Below, in pieces: positions 7,814-14,473 of a stretch of 28,526 nucleotides of DNA (position 1 is its first letter; the number at the start of each line of letters is the position of its first letter). The DNA lies in the IMG/VR virus record IMGVR_UViG_3300009507_000087, positions 1-28,526 of that record. The stretch is one strand, 5' to 3'. The notes beneath the pieces were generated by a model. That model made no database searches. It was not told the DNA's origin and worked only from the letters and a program-made list of their open reading frames with translations. This DNA comes from a virus. Made by a program: the position numbers and the translations under genes.

Positions 7814-8014
7814 ATGGATTATACATTCCTACTGGGTTCTATTGAAAATTTATTGGGCAAATCCCATAAAAGAGCTCGTTCTAATCATGCTTTTCACTGC
7901 CCTTTCTGTAATCACAGGAAGCCAAAGCTGGAAATCAATATGGCAACTAACGAAGAGGGTCATAACCCTTGGGAATGTTGGGTATGTCAAACTAAAGGCC
8001 GTACAATCCGTTAG
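7814..8014 (+). CDS. DNA primase, N-terminal zinc-binding domain (separated from the TOPRIM part by an amber stop)
   Basis: The 66-aa product is a CHC2-type zinc domain: H-C-P-F-C, then twenty-odd residues, then W-E-C-W-V-C, ending CQTKGRTIR. In T4-type primases (gp61) this domain recognises the priming site and continues directly into the catalytic core. Here the frame hits TAG at 8012-8014, and the core continues in the same frame from 8015. TAG is the normal stop of many genes in this window, so genome-wide amber reassignment is unlikely. The break may be a point mutation, sequencing error, programmed readthrough or a true split gene. The first 66 residues alone lack any catalytic site. 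Confidence 0.75.
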   Translation: MDYTFLLGSIENLLGKSHKRARSNHAFHCPFCNHRKPKLEINMATNEEGHNPWECWVCQTKGRTIR

Positions 8015-8737
8015 TTGCTTAAACAGTTAAAAACTACTAGGGAACAAGCACAAGACATACTTAAATATCTTCCGAAAGGATCATATATCGACTATAAGGG
8101 ACTATCTATAGTAGAGCTACCTAAAGAGTTTCAACCTCTATACTCAGCTTCAACGACTTCAATTATTGCTAACTTAGTAAGAAAGTACCTATATGATAGA
8201 GGAATTACCGACAATGATTTTATTAAATATAATATTGGATACTGCACAGATGGAGACTATGGAGGACGAGTTATTATTCCAAGTTATTCTGGATCCGGCC
8301 GGCTCAATTTCTTTGTTGCAAGAACTTACGATGGCAACTACTATAAGTACAAGAATCCTGAAGCTTCCAAAGACATAATCTTCTTTGAAAAACTTATTAA
8401 CTGGAATACTCCAATCGTCTTATGCGAAGGAGTGTTTGACGCTATTGCTATCAGACGAAACGCTATTCCTATACTAGGAAAGAGCCTCTCTACTTCATTA
8501 TACAAGAAACTAATTACTAGTGAAGTAAAAGATATATACATTGCTTTAGATACAGATGCAAGAAAAGCTGCTATGAAAATAGCAGAACAATTAATGAATC
8601 AAGGAAAAAGAGTTTTCTTTGTGGACCTATTGGATAAAGATCCAAGTGATATGGGGTTTGAATATTTCACAAAACATATACAACAAGCAGAAGAGTTAGA
8701 TTTAACAAAAATGATGCTGCACAAATTAGACCTATGA
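8015..8737 (+). CDS. DNA primase, TOPRIM catalytic domain (continues the frame of the zinc domain)
   Basis: A 240-aa reading frame, continuous in phase with the zinc domain. It contains a DnaG-type core: YLYDRGITDNDFIKYNIGY, GGRVIIPSY and FFVARTYDG, then TOPRIM. The TOPRIM Glu is in VLCEGVFDAIAI and the metal Asps are in YIALDTDARKAA, followed by FVDLLDKDPSD. Together with the upstream piece it would make 307 residues, near the size of T4 gp61. No in-frame ATG precedes the TOPRIM active site. Independent synthesis would therefore need the TTG directly after TAG, which has no visible ribosome site. It makes RNA primers for lagging-strand synthesis if functional. The start is uncertain; readthrough from 7814 is equally consistent. 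It overlaps the following nuclease gene by ATGA. Confidence 0.78.
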   Translation: MLKQLKTTREQAQDILKYLPKGSYIDYKGLSIVELPKEFQPLYSASTTSIIANLVRKYLYDRGITDNDFIKYNIGYCTDGDYGGRVIIPSYSGSGRLNFFVARTYDGNYYKYKNPEASKDIIFFEKLINWNTPIVLCEGVFDAIAIRRNAIPILGKSLSTSLYKKLITSEVKDIYIALDTDARKAAMKIAEQLMNQGKRVFFVDLLDKDPSDMGFEYFTKHIQQAEELDLTKMMLHKLDL

Positions 8738-9516
8738 TAAAACAAGGTATGAACATTCTAAAAGAGAATGCTAAAAAAAGACTGGACTTTAACCCAGAAC
8801 TAAAACAGATTAATTTTTTAGACCGTAGAGTCTATAAGAGAAGCGAAGGAGTATATTACCCGTCCGTAACAACTATACTCCAGTATATGCCCAAAAATAA
8901 GTTTTTCGAATCATGGATGAAAGACGTTGGGCATAACGCTGATCTTATTATGCGTAGAGCAGGTAAGCAAGGTACACAGGTACATGAGGCAGCTGAAAAG
9001 TTAGTTGAAGGAGAAGAAGTACAGTGGATGGATGAATACGGCAATGCTAAGTACTCTCAAATAGTATGGGAGATGATCCTTAAGTTTGCTGATTTCTGGA
9101 AAGAATACAAACCTGAACTAATATCCTCAGAGCAATTTGTTTGGTCTGACGAACATAAGTTTGCTGGTACAGCAGATATAGTATGTAAAATGAATGGCGA
9201 AACTTGGTTAATTGATATTAAGACATCTAACAGTATACATAAATCTTATGACTTACAGTTAGCTTCTTATGCAAAAGGCTTAGAAGAGAGTAGAGGTATT
9301 AAGATTGATAGAACAGCAGTACTATGGTTAAAAGCTCACTCAAGAGGTCCTTCTAAACAGAAAAACGTAATACAAGGTAAAGGATGGAAACTGTTGCAAA
9401 TAGATGAAATAGATAAGAACTTTGAGCTATTTAAATTGATCTATAAACTCTATGCATTAGAAAACCCAAATACTGAACCTATTTATAATAAGTACCCAAC
9501 AGCAATAAAAGTATAA
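8734..9516 (+). CDS. PD-(D/E)XK nuclease, RecB/Cas4-like
   Basis: A 260-aa nuclease with the core of the RecB/Cas4-like clade: YYPSVTTILQYMP near the N-terminus, GTQVHEAAEKLVEGE (helical His motif), FAGTADIV with D148, WLIDIKTS with D161 and K163, then DLQLASYA with Q175 and Y179. The D…D-x-K plus Q-x-x-x-Y arrangement is the classic active site. Such phage enzymes act as exonucleases in recombination, host-DNA breakdown or replication-fork processing. It follows the primase with an ATGA overlap, so they are translated together and form a small DNA-metabolism block placed unusually between fibre and head genes. The last codons contain a TATTTATA element that may drive the next gene. No zinc-coordinating cysteines of Cas4 type are present. 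Confidence 0.85.
   Translation: MIKQGMNILKENAKKRLDFNPELKQINFLDRRVYKRSEGVYYPSVTTILQYMPKNKFFESWMKDVGHNADLIMRRAGKQGTQVHEAAEKLVEGEEVQWMDEYGNAKYSQIVWEMILKFADFWKEYKPELISSEQFVWSDEHKFAGTADIVCKMNGETWLIDIKTSNSIHKSYDLQLASYAKGLEESRGIKIDRTAVLWLKAHSRGPSKQKNVIQGKGWKLLQIDEIDKNFELFKLIYKLYALENPNTEPIYNKYPTAIKV
9480..9487 (+). promoter_or_regulatory. TATTTATA element inside the nuclease 3' end
   Basis: The octamer lies 32 nt upstream of the lipoprotein ATG at 9520. This matches the 31-33 nt spacing of the copies at 13717 and 15320. It lies within coding sequence (codons for Pro-Ile-Tyr-Asn), so chance occurrence is possible and the call is weaker than for the intergenic copies. Confidence 0.3.
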
Positions 9517-9519
9517 TAT

Positions 9520-10413
9520 ATGAAAGACTCAGTAAATTCGTTTTTAAGAATAGCAGTAATATACCTAACAGTAATATTTTTAGCAGCATGCAGTTCATTG
9601 CAGTTTAAATATACTACTCTAAACCACGCAGGATATATTGATGGAATTTACAACAGTCCTTCTACAGTCAAAATAGATACTTTATCTTACTCTCAATTCA
9701 AATGGAAGATTAGAACTGATTTTCAATTTAGATATGACTATGCTCAATACGCTTTAAGCCAACCTACATCGTTCGATTGGAATAATAGACTACTAGGATT
9801 CAGAACCAATAGATATAATTATTGGAGTCCTTATACGGGATATAATTACCACTGGAATAGAACACAGATGTGGACTGATTGGGCTTGGGATTATCCTTGG
9901 TTTACACCTAATAGGTGGTCAATGTTTGGATACGATAGGTGGGGGTATAGTAATTGGCATTATAATTATGGATGGAACCACCCTTTCTATAGTAACCCTT
10001 ATAACTGGAATTACCGACCTAATTATAATAGAAGACCAAATGTAGCTTATATTAACGGTAGAAGAGGTTCTAATAATGTAATAAATAACCGTACAAATGT
10101 AAGAGTTAATCAACCAAGATCAGCTACAGTTGGTAACACATTAACAGAACCAAGAAGAATAATAATTAACAAAGATGATCAAACTATCAGAAATACTCCT
10201 AGAGTCTACCAAAGGCCCGAAAGCAGTAATAATGGCAGGAGGAGCGGGATCAGGCAAAACATACCTACTCAACCAACTAGGGTTAGACAGCCTTCTCAAT
10301 CTCAACCCCGACAAATACGTCGAGGATCCCAACCACCCGTATTACAACAAACTAGGACCAGCGGCCAATCAAGTAGCCAAGGACGCAGCAGCAGCAGCAG
10401 AAGAAAAAACTAG
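9520..10413 (+). CDS. Phage-encoded lipoprotein, Trp/Tyr/Asn-rich, with Arg/Gln/Ser-rich overprinted tail
   Basis: A type II signal peptide is clear: hydrophobic IAVIYLTVIFLAAC with lipobox L21-A-A-C24 followed by Ser-Ser, so the mature protein is probably lipid-anchored in the host envelope. Residues ~60-175 hold a distinctive block: FKWKIRTDFQFRYDYAQYAL, then dense Trp/Tyr/Asn/Arg clusters (WAWDYPWF, NWHYNYGWN). I recall similar aromatic lipoproteins from marine flavobacterial phages. From ~residue 180 it becomes low-complexity Arg/Gln/Ser/Pro/Asn. The final 239 nt overlap the start of the P-loop kinase gene in another frame. Possible roles are envelope modification, superinfection exclusion or lysis timing; none is proven. 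The signal peptide call is strong; the true C-terminal extent depends on whether the overlap is used. Confidence 0.8.
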   Translation: MKDSVNSFLRIAVIYLTVIFLAACSSLQFKYTTLNHAGYIDGIYNSPSTVKIDTLSYSQFKWKIRTDFQFRYDYAQYALSQPTSFDWNNRLLGFRTNRYNYWSPYTGYNYHWNRTQMWTDWAWDYPWFTPNRWSMFGYDRWGYSNWHYNYGWNHPFYSNPYNWNYRPNYNRRPNVAYINGRRGSNNVINNRTNVRVNQPRSATVGNTLTEPRRIIINKDDQTIRNTPRVYQRPESSNNGRRSGIRQNIPTQPTRVRQPSQSQPRQIRRGSQPPVLQQTRTSGQSSSQGRSSSSRRKN

Positions 10414-11116
10414 CTTTGTATGGGATACAACTGCATCTGGTGCTAGATTTGAAAAGCAGCTAGATGACTTGTTAGCCAAGAAATACCAAGTCTACATGGT
10501 AATGGTGTACGCTCATCCTATGATATCTTATATATCTAACTTTCAAGGTAGAGAGAGAAATATACCAAGTGATGCCGTATTCTCTACTTGGAGAAATGTA
10601 TACCAAAAGATAGAAGACTATAATAAAAAACTTAAAGGTAACTTATCTATATTTGTTTCTGACAGAGGCGGTAAGTTTAAAAAAGAAATAGAAGGCTTTG
10701 ACACAGCAGCTAAAAACGGACTATCAGGAGTAAGAGATTACCTTAAAGGATACAACGAAAAGAATGATATAGGAGGTTCCTCTTTCTTTAAACCAGTAGA
10801 AATGACCTCAGACGAGGAACAAGAGTTTAAGAAACACGTTGGTAGTATAGATTGGGATAGAGATAATAGATCAGAAGATAAAGCTATTAAACAAGCCTTT
10901 TTAAAAGCATATAAAAAGAATGGAGTAGGTCCTGGCCAAGATAAACTTAAGGACGCAGTTAAAAAATATAGAGAGTCATCTGCTAAAAGAAAAGAAGCTG
11001 CTGATGCAGTATTGGATAATATAATCGATATGATTTATAATCCTACATTCCAGGCAAAGCTACAGCATTCTACACCATCAGAAATAGACTCTAAAGTTCA
11101 ATCATTCTTAGCATGA
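10175..11116 (+). CDS. Zeta-toxin-like P-loop kinase with capsid-targeting-like leader
   Basis: A 313-aa protein beginning MIKLSEILLESTKG, a leader ending L-L-E at residues 8-10, followed almost at once by the first strand of a P-loop domain. Walker A is G22-G-A-G-S-G-K28-T29. NLNPDKYVED after it resembles the zeta/AAA_33 substrate-binding segment. TSFVWDTTASG and YQVYMVMVYAHP follow the core strands, and WRNVYQKIEDYNKKL fits a lid helix. The last ~110 residues are charged and helical. Zeta-type kinases phosphorylate UDP-GlcNAc in toxin systems, while phage relatives can modify nucleotides or RNA ends. No antitoxin is seen beside it. The start is supported by the leader itself, even though it lies 239 nt inside the lipoprotein gene. 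It couples to the next gene by ATGA. Confidence 0.75.
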   Translation: MIKLSEILLESTKGPKAVIMAGGAGSGKTYLLNQLGLDSLLNLNPDKYVEDPNHPYYNKLGPAANQVAKDAAAAAEEKTSFVWDTTASGARFEKQLDDLLAKKYQVYMVMVYAHPMISYISNFQGRERNIPSDAVFSTWRNVYQKIEDYNKKLKGNLSIFVSDRGGKFKKEIEGFDTAAKNGLSGVRDYLKGYNEKNDIGGSSFFKPVEMTSDEEQEFKKHVGSIDWDRDNRSEDKAIKQAFLKAYKKNGVGPGQDKLKDAVKKYRESSAKRKEAADAVLDNIIDMIYNPTFQAKLQHSTPSEIDSKVQSFLA

Positions 11117-12159
11117 TAGCATTATATCCAGGAGCATTTAAACCACCTCACCGAGGTCATTTTAACGTTATCAAGTCTTTACTTGATGGCTCTTATAATG
11201 GATCTATATATGATAAGGATAACTACAAAGAAAAAGGAGCAGATCTATTAGGTGGCAGAGCTAACGAAAAACCCGACATTAGTAAGGTTATCGTATTTGT
11301 TGGAGGCGGCGAGAGAAACGGTATAACAAAGGAAGAGTCGATGGCAATATGGCAAGTCTATGCTAAACATTTAGGTAATGTAGAGATATTAGACGGTCAA
11401 AAGAACCCTATGTTTGCTTCTAAAGATTATGCACAAGCTAGCCCTGATGAAGAGTTCGTAGCAGTAACTGGAATTAGAGGAGATCAAGACTTTGTTGATT
11501 TAAGAAGAGTAACAACTTATAAAAATGCCCCTAACGTCCAAGGACTAGCTTTAGCATCAGCTCCTGGCTCAGGAATTAGAGCTACAGACTTTAGAAAAAG
11601 CATACTATCTGGTAACTTAGACGATATTATAGATTTCTTTCCAGAAGCGTTATCACAAGAGGAAATACTTAATATACTAACAGATTTGAAAGACAAGATA
11701 GTAGCAGAGATTTTAGGATCTAATATAGAAGGCTTTGTTGAAGGGTACTTTAACTCACAATTAAGCGAAGATACTCAGATTACAAGTAAAAAATTAGAAT
11801 TAAAAGACTATATTACCTCTCTAACCGAGTATATGTTAGATAAAGGTATGAAAATAACTCCTTTACCAGAGTTAAAACTACGTCAAGATGAGGATAATGC
11901 TGCTAACTTCTTTGGTAGAACAGCTCATTACGATCCTAACATTAAAGAAATCGTATTATACGTTACAGGTAGACATAATAAAGATATAGTAAGGTCTTAT
12001 TCACATGAGATGATACATCATATGCAAAACCTTAGCGGTAATATAGGACAAGTTGATACTTCCAATACTAATGAAGACGAACACTTAATGGAGCTTGAAA
12101 AGCAGGCTTACCTAGAGGGTAATATAACCTTTAGAAACTGGGAAGATTCACTTAAATAA
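11113..12159 (+). CDS. Nucleotidylyltransferase fused to a zincin-like metallopeptidase domain
   Basis: Residues 1-~175 are a cytidylyltransferase-family Rossmann domain. YPGAFKPPH13-R-G-H16 is the HxGH nucleotide site. KVIVFVGGGERNG follows, with a VTGIRGDQD stretch, and SAPGS153-G-I-R156 stands in for the C-terminal ISGTxIR signature. Residues ~230-348 form a second domain with S-H298-E299-M-I-H302-H, an HExxH zinc motif, in VRSYSHEMIHHMQN. Downstream acids (EDEHLMELEKQAYLEG) could supply the third ligand. Enzymes of the first family join a nucleotide to a small phosphate ester such as NMN or a sugar phosphate. The zincin half suggests protein cleavage or a structural metal site. Coupled to the tagged kinase by ATGA. 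The fusion looks continuous, with no internal stop. Confidence 0.75.
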   Translation: MIALYPGAFKPPHRGHFNVIKSLLDGSYNGSIYDKDNYKEKGADLLGGRANEKPDISKVIVFVGGGERNGITKEESMAIWQVYAKHLGNVEILDGQKNPMFASKDYAQASPDEEFVAVTGIRGDQDFVDLRRVTTYKNAPNVQGLALASAPGSGIRATDFRKSILSGNLDDIIDFFPEALSQEEILNILTDLKDKIVAEILGSNIEGFVEGYFNSQLSEDTQITSKKLELKDYITSLTEYMLDKGMKITPLPELKLRQDEDNAANFFGRTAHYDPNIKEIVLYVTGRHNKDIVRSYSHEMIHHMQNLSGNIGQVDTSNTNEDEHLMELEKQAYLEGNITFRNWEDSLK

Positions 12160-12210
12160 GTTGCCTCCCTGAATAATTTTTCGTATATTTAAGTATTAAA
12201 TAAAGGTTAT

Positions 12211-12600
12211 ATGAACAGACAAGAAGTAGCAGAAGTAGTAAAAGAAGTTTATCCTAGTATAGAAAAACACTACGGATATTCTAGGTATTCTCCTGAATGT
12301 ACTCCTTATATTGAATTGCATCATAACATATATGCTAGATATAGTGGAGAAGCAGAAGCTGAAGGAGAGCAAGATGACTGTCATGCTGAATATGATAGGA
12401 TAGATAACTCAATAGTTATATACTACCCTCAAATGAAAGACAGAAATCACATTATTCAGACATTAGTTCATGAATATCAACATTATCTTCAGTCGCCTTT
12501 GTGGATGCAAAGATATTACAGTATGGGATATAGATATGACAATCACCCTTACGAAATAGCAGCATATAAAGAAGAAGAAAATTATAAAATATTCGCATGA
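12211..12600 (+). CDS. Small zincin-like metalloprotein (HExxH)
   Basis: A 129-aa protein with L-V-H87-E88-Y-Q-H91-Y-L-Q, a standard HExxH zinc site. NHPYE115-IAAYKEE lies 24 residues later, and its Glu is well placed as the third ligand, as in small SprT- or gluzincin-like families. The N-terminus MNRQEVAEVVKEVYPS is a weak match to the leader seen elsewhere (V-K-E). CTPYIELHHNIYARYSG and SIVIYYPQM form strands before the metal helix. It is preceded by a 51-nt gap containing TATATTTAAG and AAAGG, one of few leaders with a Shine-Dalgarno-like sequence. The gene immediately upstream also ends in an HExxH domain, so two zincins lie in tandem but are not obviously duplicates. Substrate unknown. 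Confidence 0.72.
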   Translation: MNRQEVAEVVKEVYPSIEKHYGYSRYSPECTPYIELHHNIYARYSGEAEAEGEQDDCHAEYDRIDNSIVIYYPQMKDRNHIIQTLVHEYQHYLQSPLWMQRYYSMGYRYDNHPYEIAAYKEEENYKIFA

Positions 12601-13142
12601 AAAAAAGTATAGTAGATTTATTAGAAGCTTATCCACTTCCAGAACAAAAGGATAAACCGCCATATAAGATATATTGCGATATGGACGGCGTACTAACTAA
12701 TTTTGAATCAAGATTCGAACATTATAGTGGTATGCATCCACAAGATTACGAAAAGAAGTATGGATTACCTGCTTTCTGGGAACTTATAGATGTTAAAATC
12801 GGAGTTAAGTTCTGGATAGGTATGGATTGGATGCCCGACGGTAAAAAACTTTGGGACTTTATATCACCATATCAACCGGACTTATTAACTTCTCCTTCTA
12901 GAGACAATGCTTCTAGATTAGGTAAACAACTTTGGGCTAAGAATAATTTGAGCCCTAAACCTAAAGTAATAATGGCATACTCTAAAAGTAAACAAAACTA
13001 CGCTAACGAAAATAGTATATTAATTGATGATAAAAAGTCTAATATAAACGAATGGAGAGCTGCTGGAGGAATTGCCTTTAGAGTTAGAAAAGGAGATATA
13101 TCAGATGCTATCGAAGGATTAAAAAAATTAGGATATGAGTAG
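12597..13142 (+). CDS. HAD-family phosphatase (5'(3')-nucleotidase-like) with capsid-targeting-like leader
   Basis: The 181-aa protein has a complete small HAD core. The nucleophile motif is YCD28-M-D30-G-V-L-T-N, then FW and WIGMDWMPDG in the cap region, motif II L-L-T-S-P-S, motif III Lys near KPKVIMAYSKSKQNYA, and motif IV SILIDDKKSNI with two Asps. This arrangement is typical of deoxyribonucleotidases and related phosphatases. Homologues usually begin close to the first strand. Here 22 extra residues precede it, starting MKKSIVDLLEAYPLPEQ with L-L-E at residues 8-10. That leader matches the kinase at 10175, so I infer head packaging. It overlaps both neighbours (ATGA and 8 nt), so translation is coupled. 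The substrate could be a dNMP or another phosphomonoester. Confidence 0.8.
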   Translation: MKKSIVDLLEAYPLPEQKDKPPYKIYCDMDGVLTNFESRFEHYSGMHPQDYEKKYGLPAFWELIDVKIGVKFWIGMDWMPDGKKLWDFISPYQPDLLTSPSRDNASRLGKQLWAKNNLSPKPKVIMAYSKSKQNYANENSILIDDKKSNINEWRAAGGIAFRVRKGDISDAIEGLKKLGYE

Positions 13143-13713
13143 AGATTCTTTACTAAAGAAAGAGTTTAAAGAAGCAGATGTAAAGAGAGTAAGAAACTTA
13201 GTTAATAAGGACTTTACTTCCAGCATAAAGCAACAAGCTGGTTATACTAAGATAAAAGGTAGGTATAAAGAAGGTGATGTATGGGAAGAATCCGGTAAGG
13301 AATGGACTATAAAAAACGGTATAAAGCAGAACATCACAAAACTAGACTCAGCTAAAAAAGCAGTTAGGTTACCATTAGCATGCCCTAGATGTAGCAATAG
13401 GATGAAGAAGCGGTTAGATAAAAAGATGTATAAGGTACATGGCTTTTGTTTTGACTGTGTTGTTGACTTTGAGGCTAATTTAAAGCAAGCAGGACTATAT
13501 GAAGATTACGAGAAGAAAATGATGTCCGGTAACATAAAAGAATTCATTGTAGACATAGAAGCCTGGGTAACAGAATCACTTCAAGATAAGATTACTATGG
13601 TAACGGAAGCAGGTGATAAAGAAAGCTGGGGAGGAATGTCTGACGACTATAAGGATAAAATTACCGAAGATCTGCAAAAATATATATCGCGTTTAAGAAA
13701 ACACGTAATTTAG
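13135..13713 (+). CDS. Zinc-ribbon protein, function unknown
   Basis: A 192-aa basic protein. The centre holds a four-cysteine zinc ribbon: A-C83-P-R-C86 and F-C105-F-D-C108, separated by basic residues (NRMKKRLDKKMYKVHG). The N-terminal part reads RDSLLKKEFKEADVKRVRNLVNKDF, followed by a beta segment (YKEGDVWEESGKEWTIKNGIKQN). The C-terminal third is acidic and helical, with VDIEAWVTESLQDKITMVTEAG. The layout suggests nucleic-acid or protein binding, for example a transcription or assembly accessory factor. It is coupled to the HAD gene by an 8-nt overlap and ends an apparent operon, since a TATTTATA element follows. I do not recognise the family by name. Zinc binding is a confident reading; the biological role is not. 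Confidence 0.6.
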   Translation: MSRDSLLKKEFKEADVKRVRNLVNKDFTSSIKQQAGYTKIKGRYKEGDVWEESGKEWTIKNGIKQNITKLDSAKKAVRLPLACPRCSNRMKKRLDKKMYKVHGFCFDCVVDFEANLKQAGLYEDYEKKMMSGNIKEFIVDIEAWVTESLQDKITMVTEAGDKESWGGMSDDYKDKITEDLQKYISRLRKHVI

Positions 13714-13716
13714 TTG

Positions 13717-13724
13717 TATTTATA
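13717..13724 (+). promoter_or_regulatory. TATTTATA element, candidate late promoter
   Basis: The octamer sits in the 44-nt gap between the zinc-ribbon gene and the membrane-protein gene, 33 nt before the ATG at 13758. It is followed by AGTAATAGTAAACAAGGACTATAAT. The string ATAGTAAAC and a downstream TATAAT also follow the copy at 24885, so the shared element is longer than the octamer. Confidence 0.5.
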
Positions 13725-13757
13725 AGTAATAGTAAACAAGGACTATAATTACCAATT

Positions 13758-14114
13758 ATGACTCAAAAGCAAACATTAGACGCCGTATTAGGGGAATTGA
13801 GATTCATCAAAAAGCATATGCCTAACGGCGAGATGAAAATCATTCAAAAAGATCTTGAAGCTCTTAAGGAAGATGTATCAGATTTAAAATATACATTACT
13901 GAACCCAGATAACGGAGTAATTGTAAATACGAATAAGAATACAGAATATATCACTGAAATGAAAGCAGGTAAAGAAAAATTTACTGATCAAATGCTTGAA
14001 TTAGAAGATATTAAAAGATGGAAAGCCGGAGTATCTAAAGCACTTTGGATTATATTCGGTACTTTAGCAGCTATTGTAATTAGGATGTTAATAATGCATT
14101 CAGAAAAAGGATAG
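13758..14114 (+). CDS. Coiled-coil protein with C-terminal membrane anchor (holin/haemolysin-accessory-like topology)
   Basis: The 118-aa protein is helical. Residues ~1-85 are charged with heptad-like Leu/Ile spacing (LRFIKKHM, LEALKEDVSDLKYTLL, MLELEDIKRWKAG). One transmembrane helix lies near residues 92-112 (ALWIIFGTLAAIVIRMLIM), followed by a short charged tail. This topology resembles XhlA-type accessory membrane proteins that work with holins, and single-span phage membrane proteins generally. No endolysin or second holin is next to it, so a lysis role is only a possibility. It is preceded by the extended TATTTATA element and followed after 5 nt by tiny basic genes. Confidence 0.6.
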   Translation: MTQKQTLDAVLGELRFIKKHMPNGEMKIIQKDLEALKEDVSDLKYTLLNPDNGVIVNTNKNTEYITEMKAGKEKFTDQMLELEDIKRWKAGVSKALWIIFGTLAAIVIRMLIMHSEKG

Positions 14115-14119
14115 TAGTA

Positions 14120-14278
14120 ATGAAAAACTTTATACAAGCACTTAAAGAACTTCAAGAAGAAAAACCAGGACTATGGGCTAACATTAGAGCTAAGAGAGCT
14201 AGAGGTGAAAAACCTGCTCATAAAAACTCTAATGCTCATAAAGATGCAGTTAAAGCAGGTAATAAATTAAAACCATAA
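14120..14278 (+). CDS. 52-aa basic protein with capsid-targeting-like leader
   Basis: A short frame read directly from the sequence: ATG at 14120, TAA at 14276-14278. It begins MKNFIQALKELQEEKPG, a leader with L-K-E (8-10) and L-Q-E (11-13). It continues into a very basic region (LWANIRAKRARGEKPAHK, then AHKDAVKAGNKLKP). This is the plan of T4 internal proteins: removable leader plus small basic DNA-associated body. It begins 5 nt after the membrane-protein gene and ends 3 nt before the next basic gene, so it is well embedded in an operon. I recall similar LWANI(R/H)AKR peptides from related phages but cannot name a family. Confidence 0.65.
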   Translation: MKNFIQALKELQEEKPGLWANIRAKRARGEKPAHKNSNAHKDAVKAGNKLKP

Positions 14279-14281
14279 TCA

Positions 14282-14473
14282 ATGCCTGCGAAATTAAAAC
14301 CATCAGTTAAAGAATACGTTAAAGATGCTAGAGGTAGAATGACTAGTAAATTTGCATGGAAACATTATACACCATCAGCTACCTCTACAGAAGAGTTAAA
14401 AAAATTACTAGTTAGCCCAAGTTATAAAAAGAAGAAGAATATCATCTTAAGAGAATTAGCTAAAAGAAAATGA
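14282..14473 (+). CDS. 63-aa very basic protein
   Basis: The product is rich in Lys/Arg throughout: KLKPSVKEYVKDARGRMTSKFAWKHYTP, then KKLLVSPSYKKKKNIILRELAKRK. No cysteine, membrane segment or known motif is present. The middle (TPSATSTEELKKLL) could form a helix-turn. It does not carry the leader found on its two neighbours. It is flanked by other small basic genes, with a 3-nt gap before and ATGA overlap after, so it probably works with them, for instance as a DNA-binding or assembly protein. The protein function is unassigned. Confidence 0.55.
   Translation: MPAKLKPSVKEYVKDARGRMTSKFAWKHYTPSATSTEELKKLLVSPSYKKKKNIILRELAKRK

Noticed and set aside
8012-8014. Genome-wide TAG recoding to a sense codon
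   Set aside because: TAG terminates many complete genes in this window, so only a local event at the primase is supported.
7842-8030. Second + strand frame across the primase zinc domain
   Set aside because: It is out of frame with the CxxC motifs and has no domain; the zinc-domain frame explains the region.
10175-11116. Zeta toxin of a toxin-antitoxin pair
   Set aside because: No antitoxin-like gene is adjacent; the neighbours are a lipoprotein and a nucleotidyltransferase, so a packaged or metabolic kinase is more likely.
12160-12210. Terminator between the fusion gene and the zincin
   Set aside because: A T-run is present (aatttttcg) but no stable GC stem precedes it.
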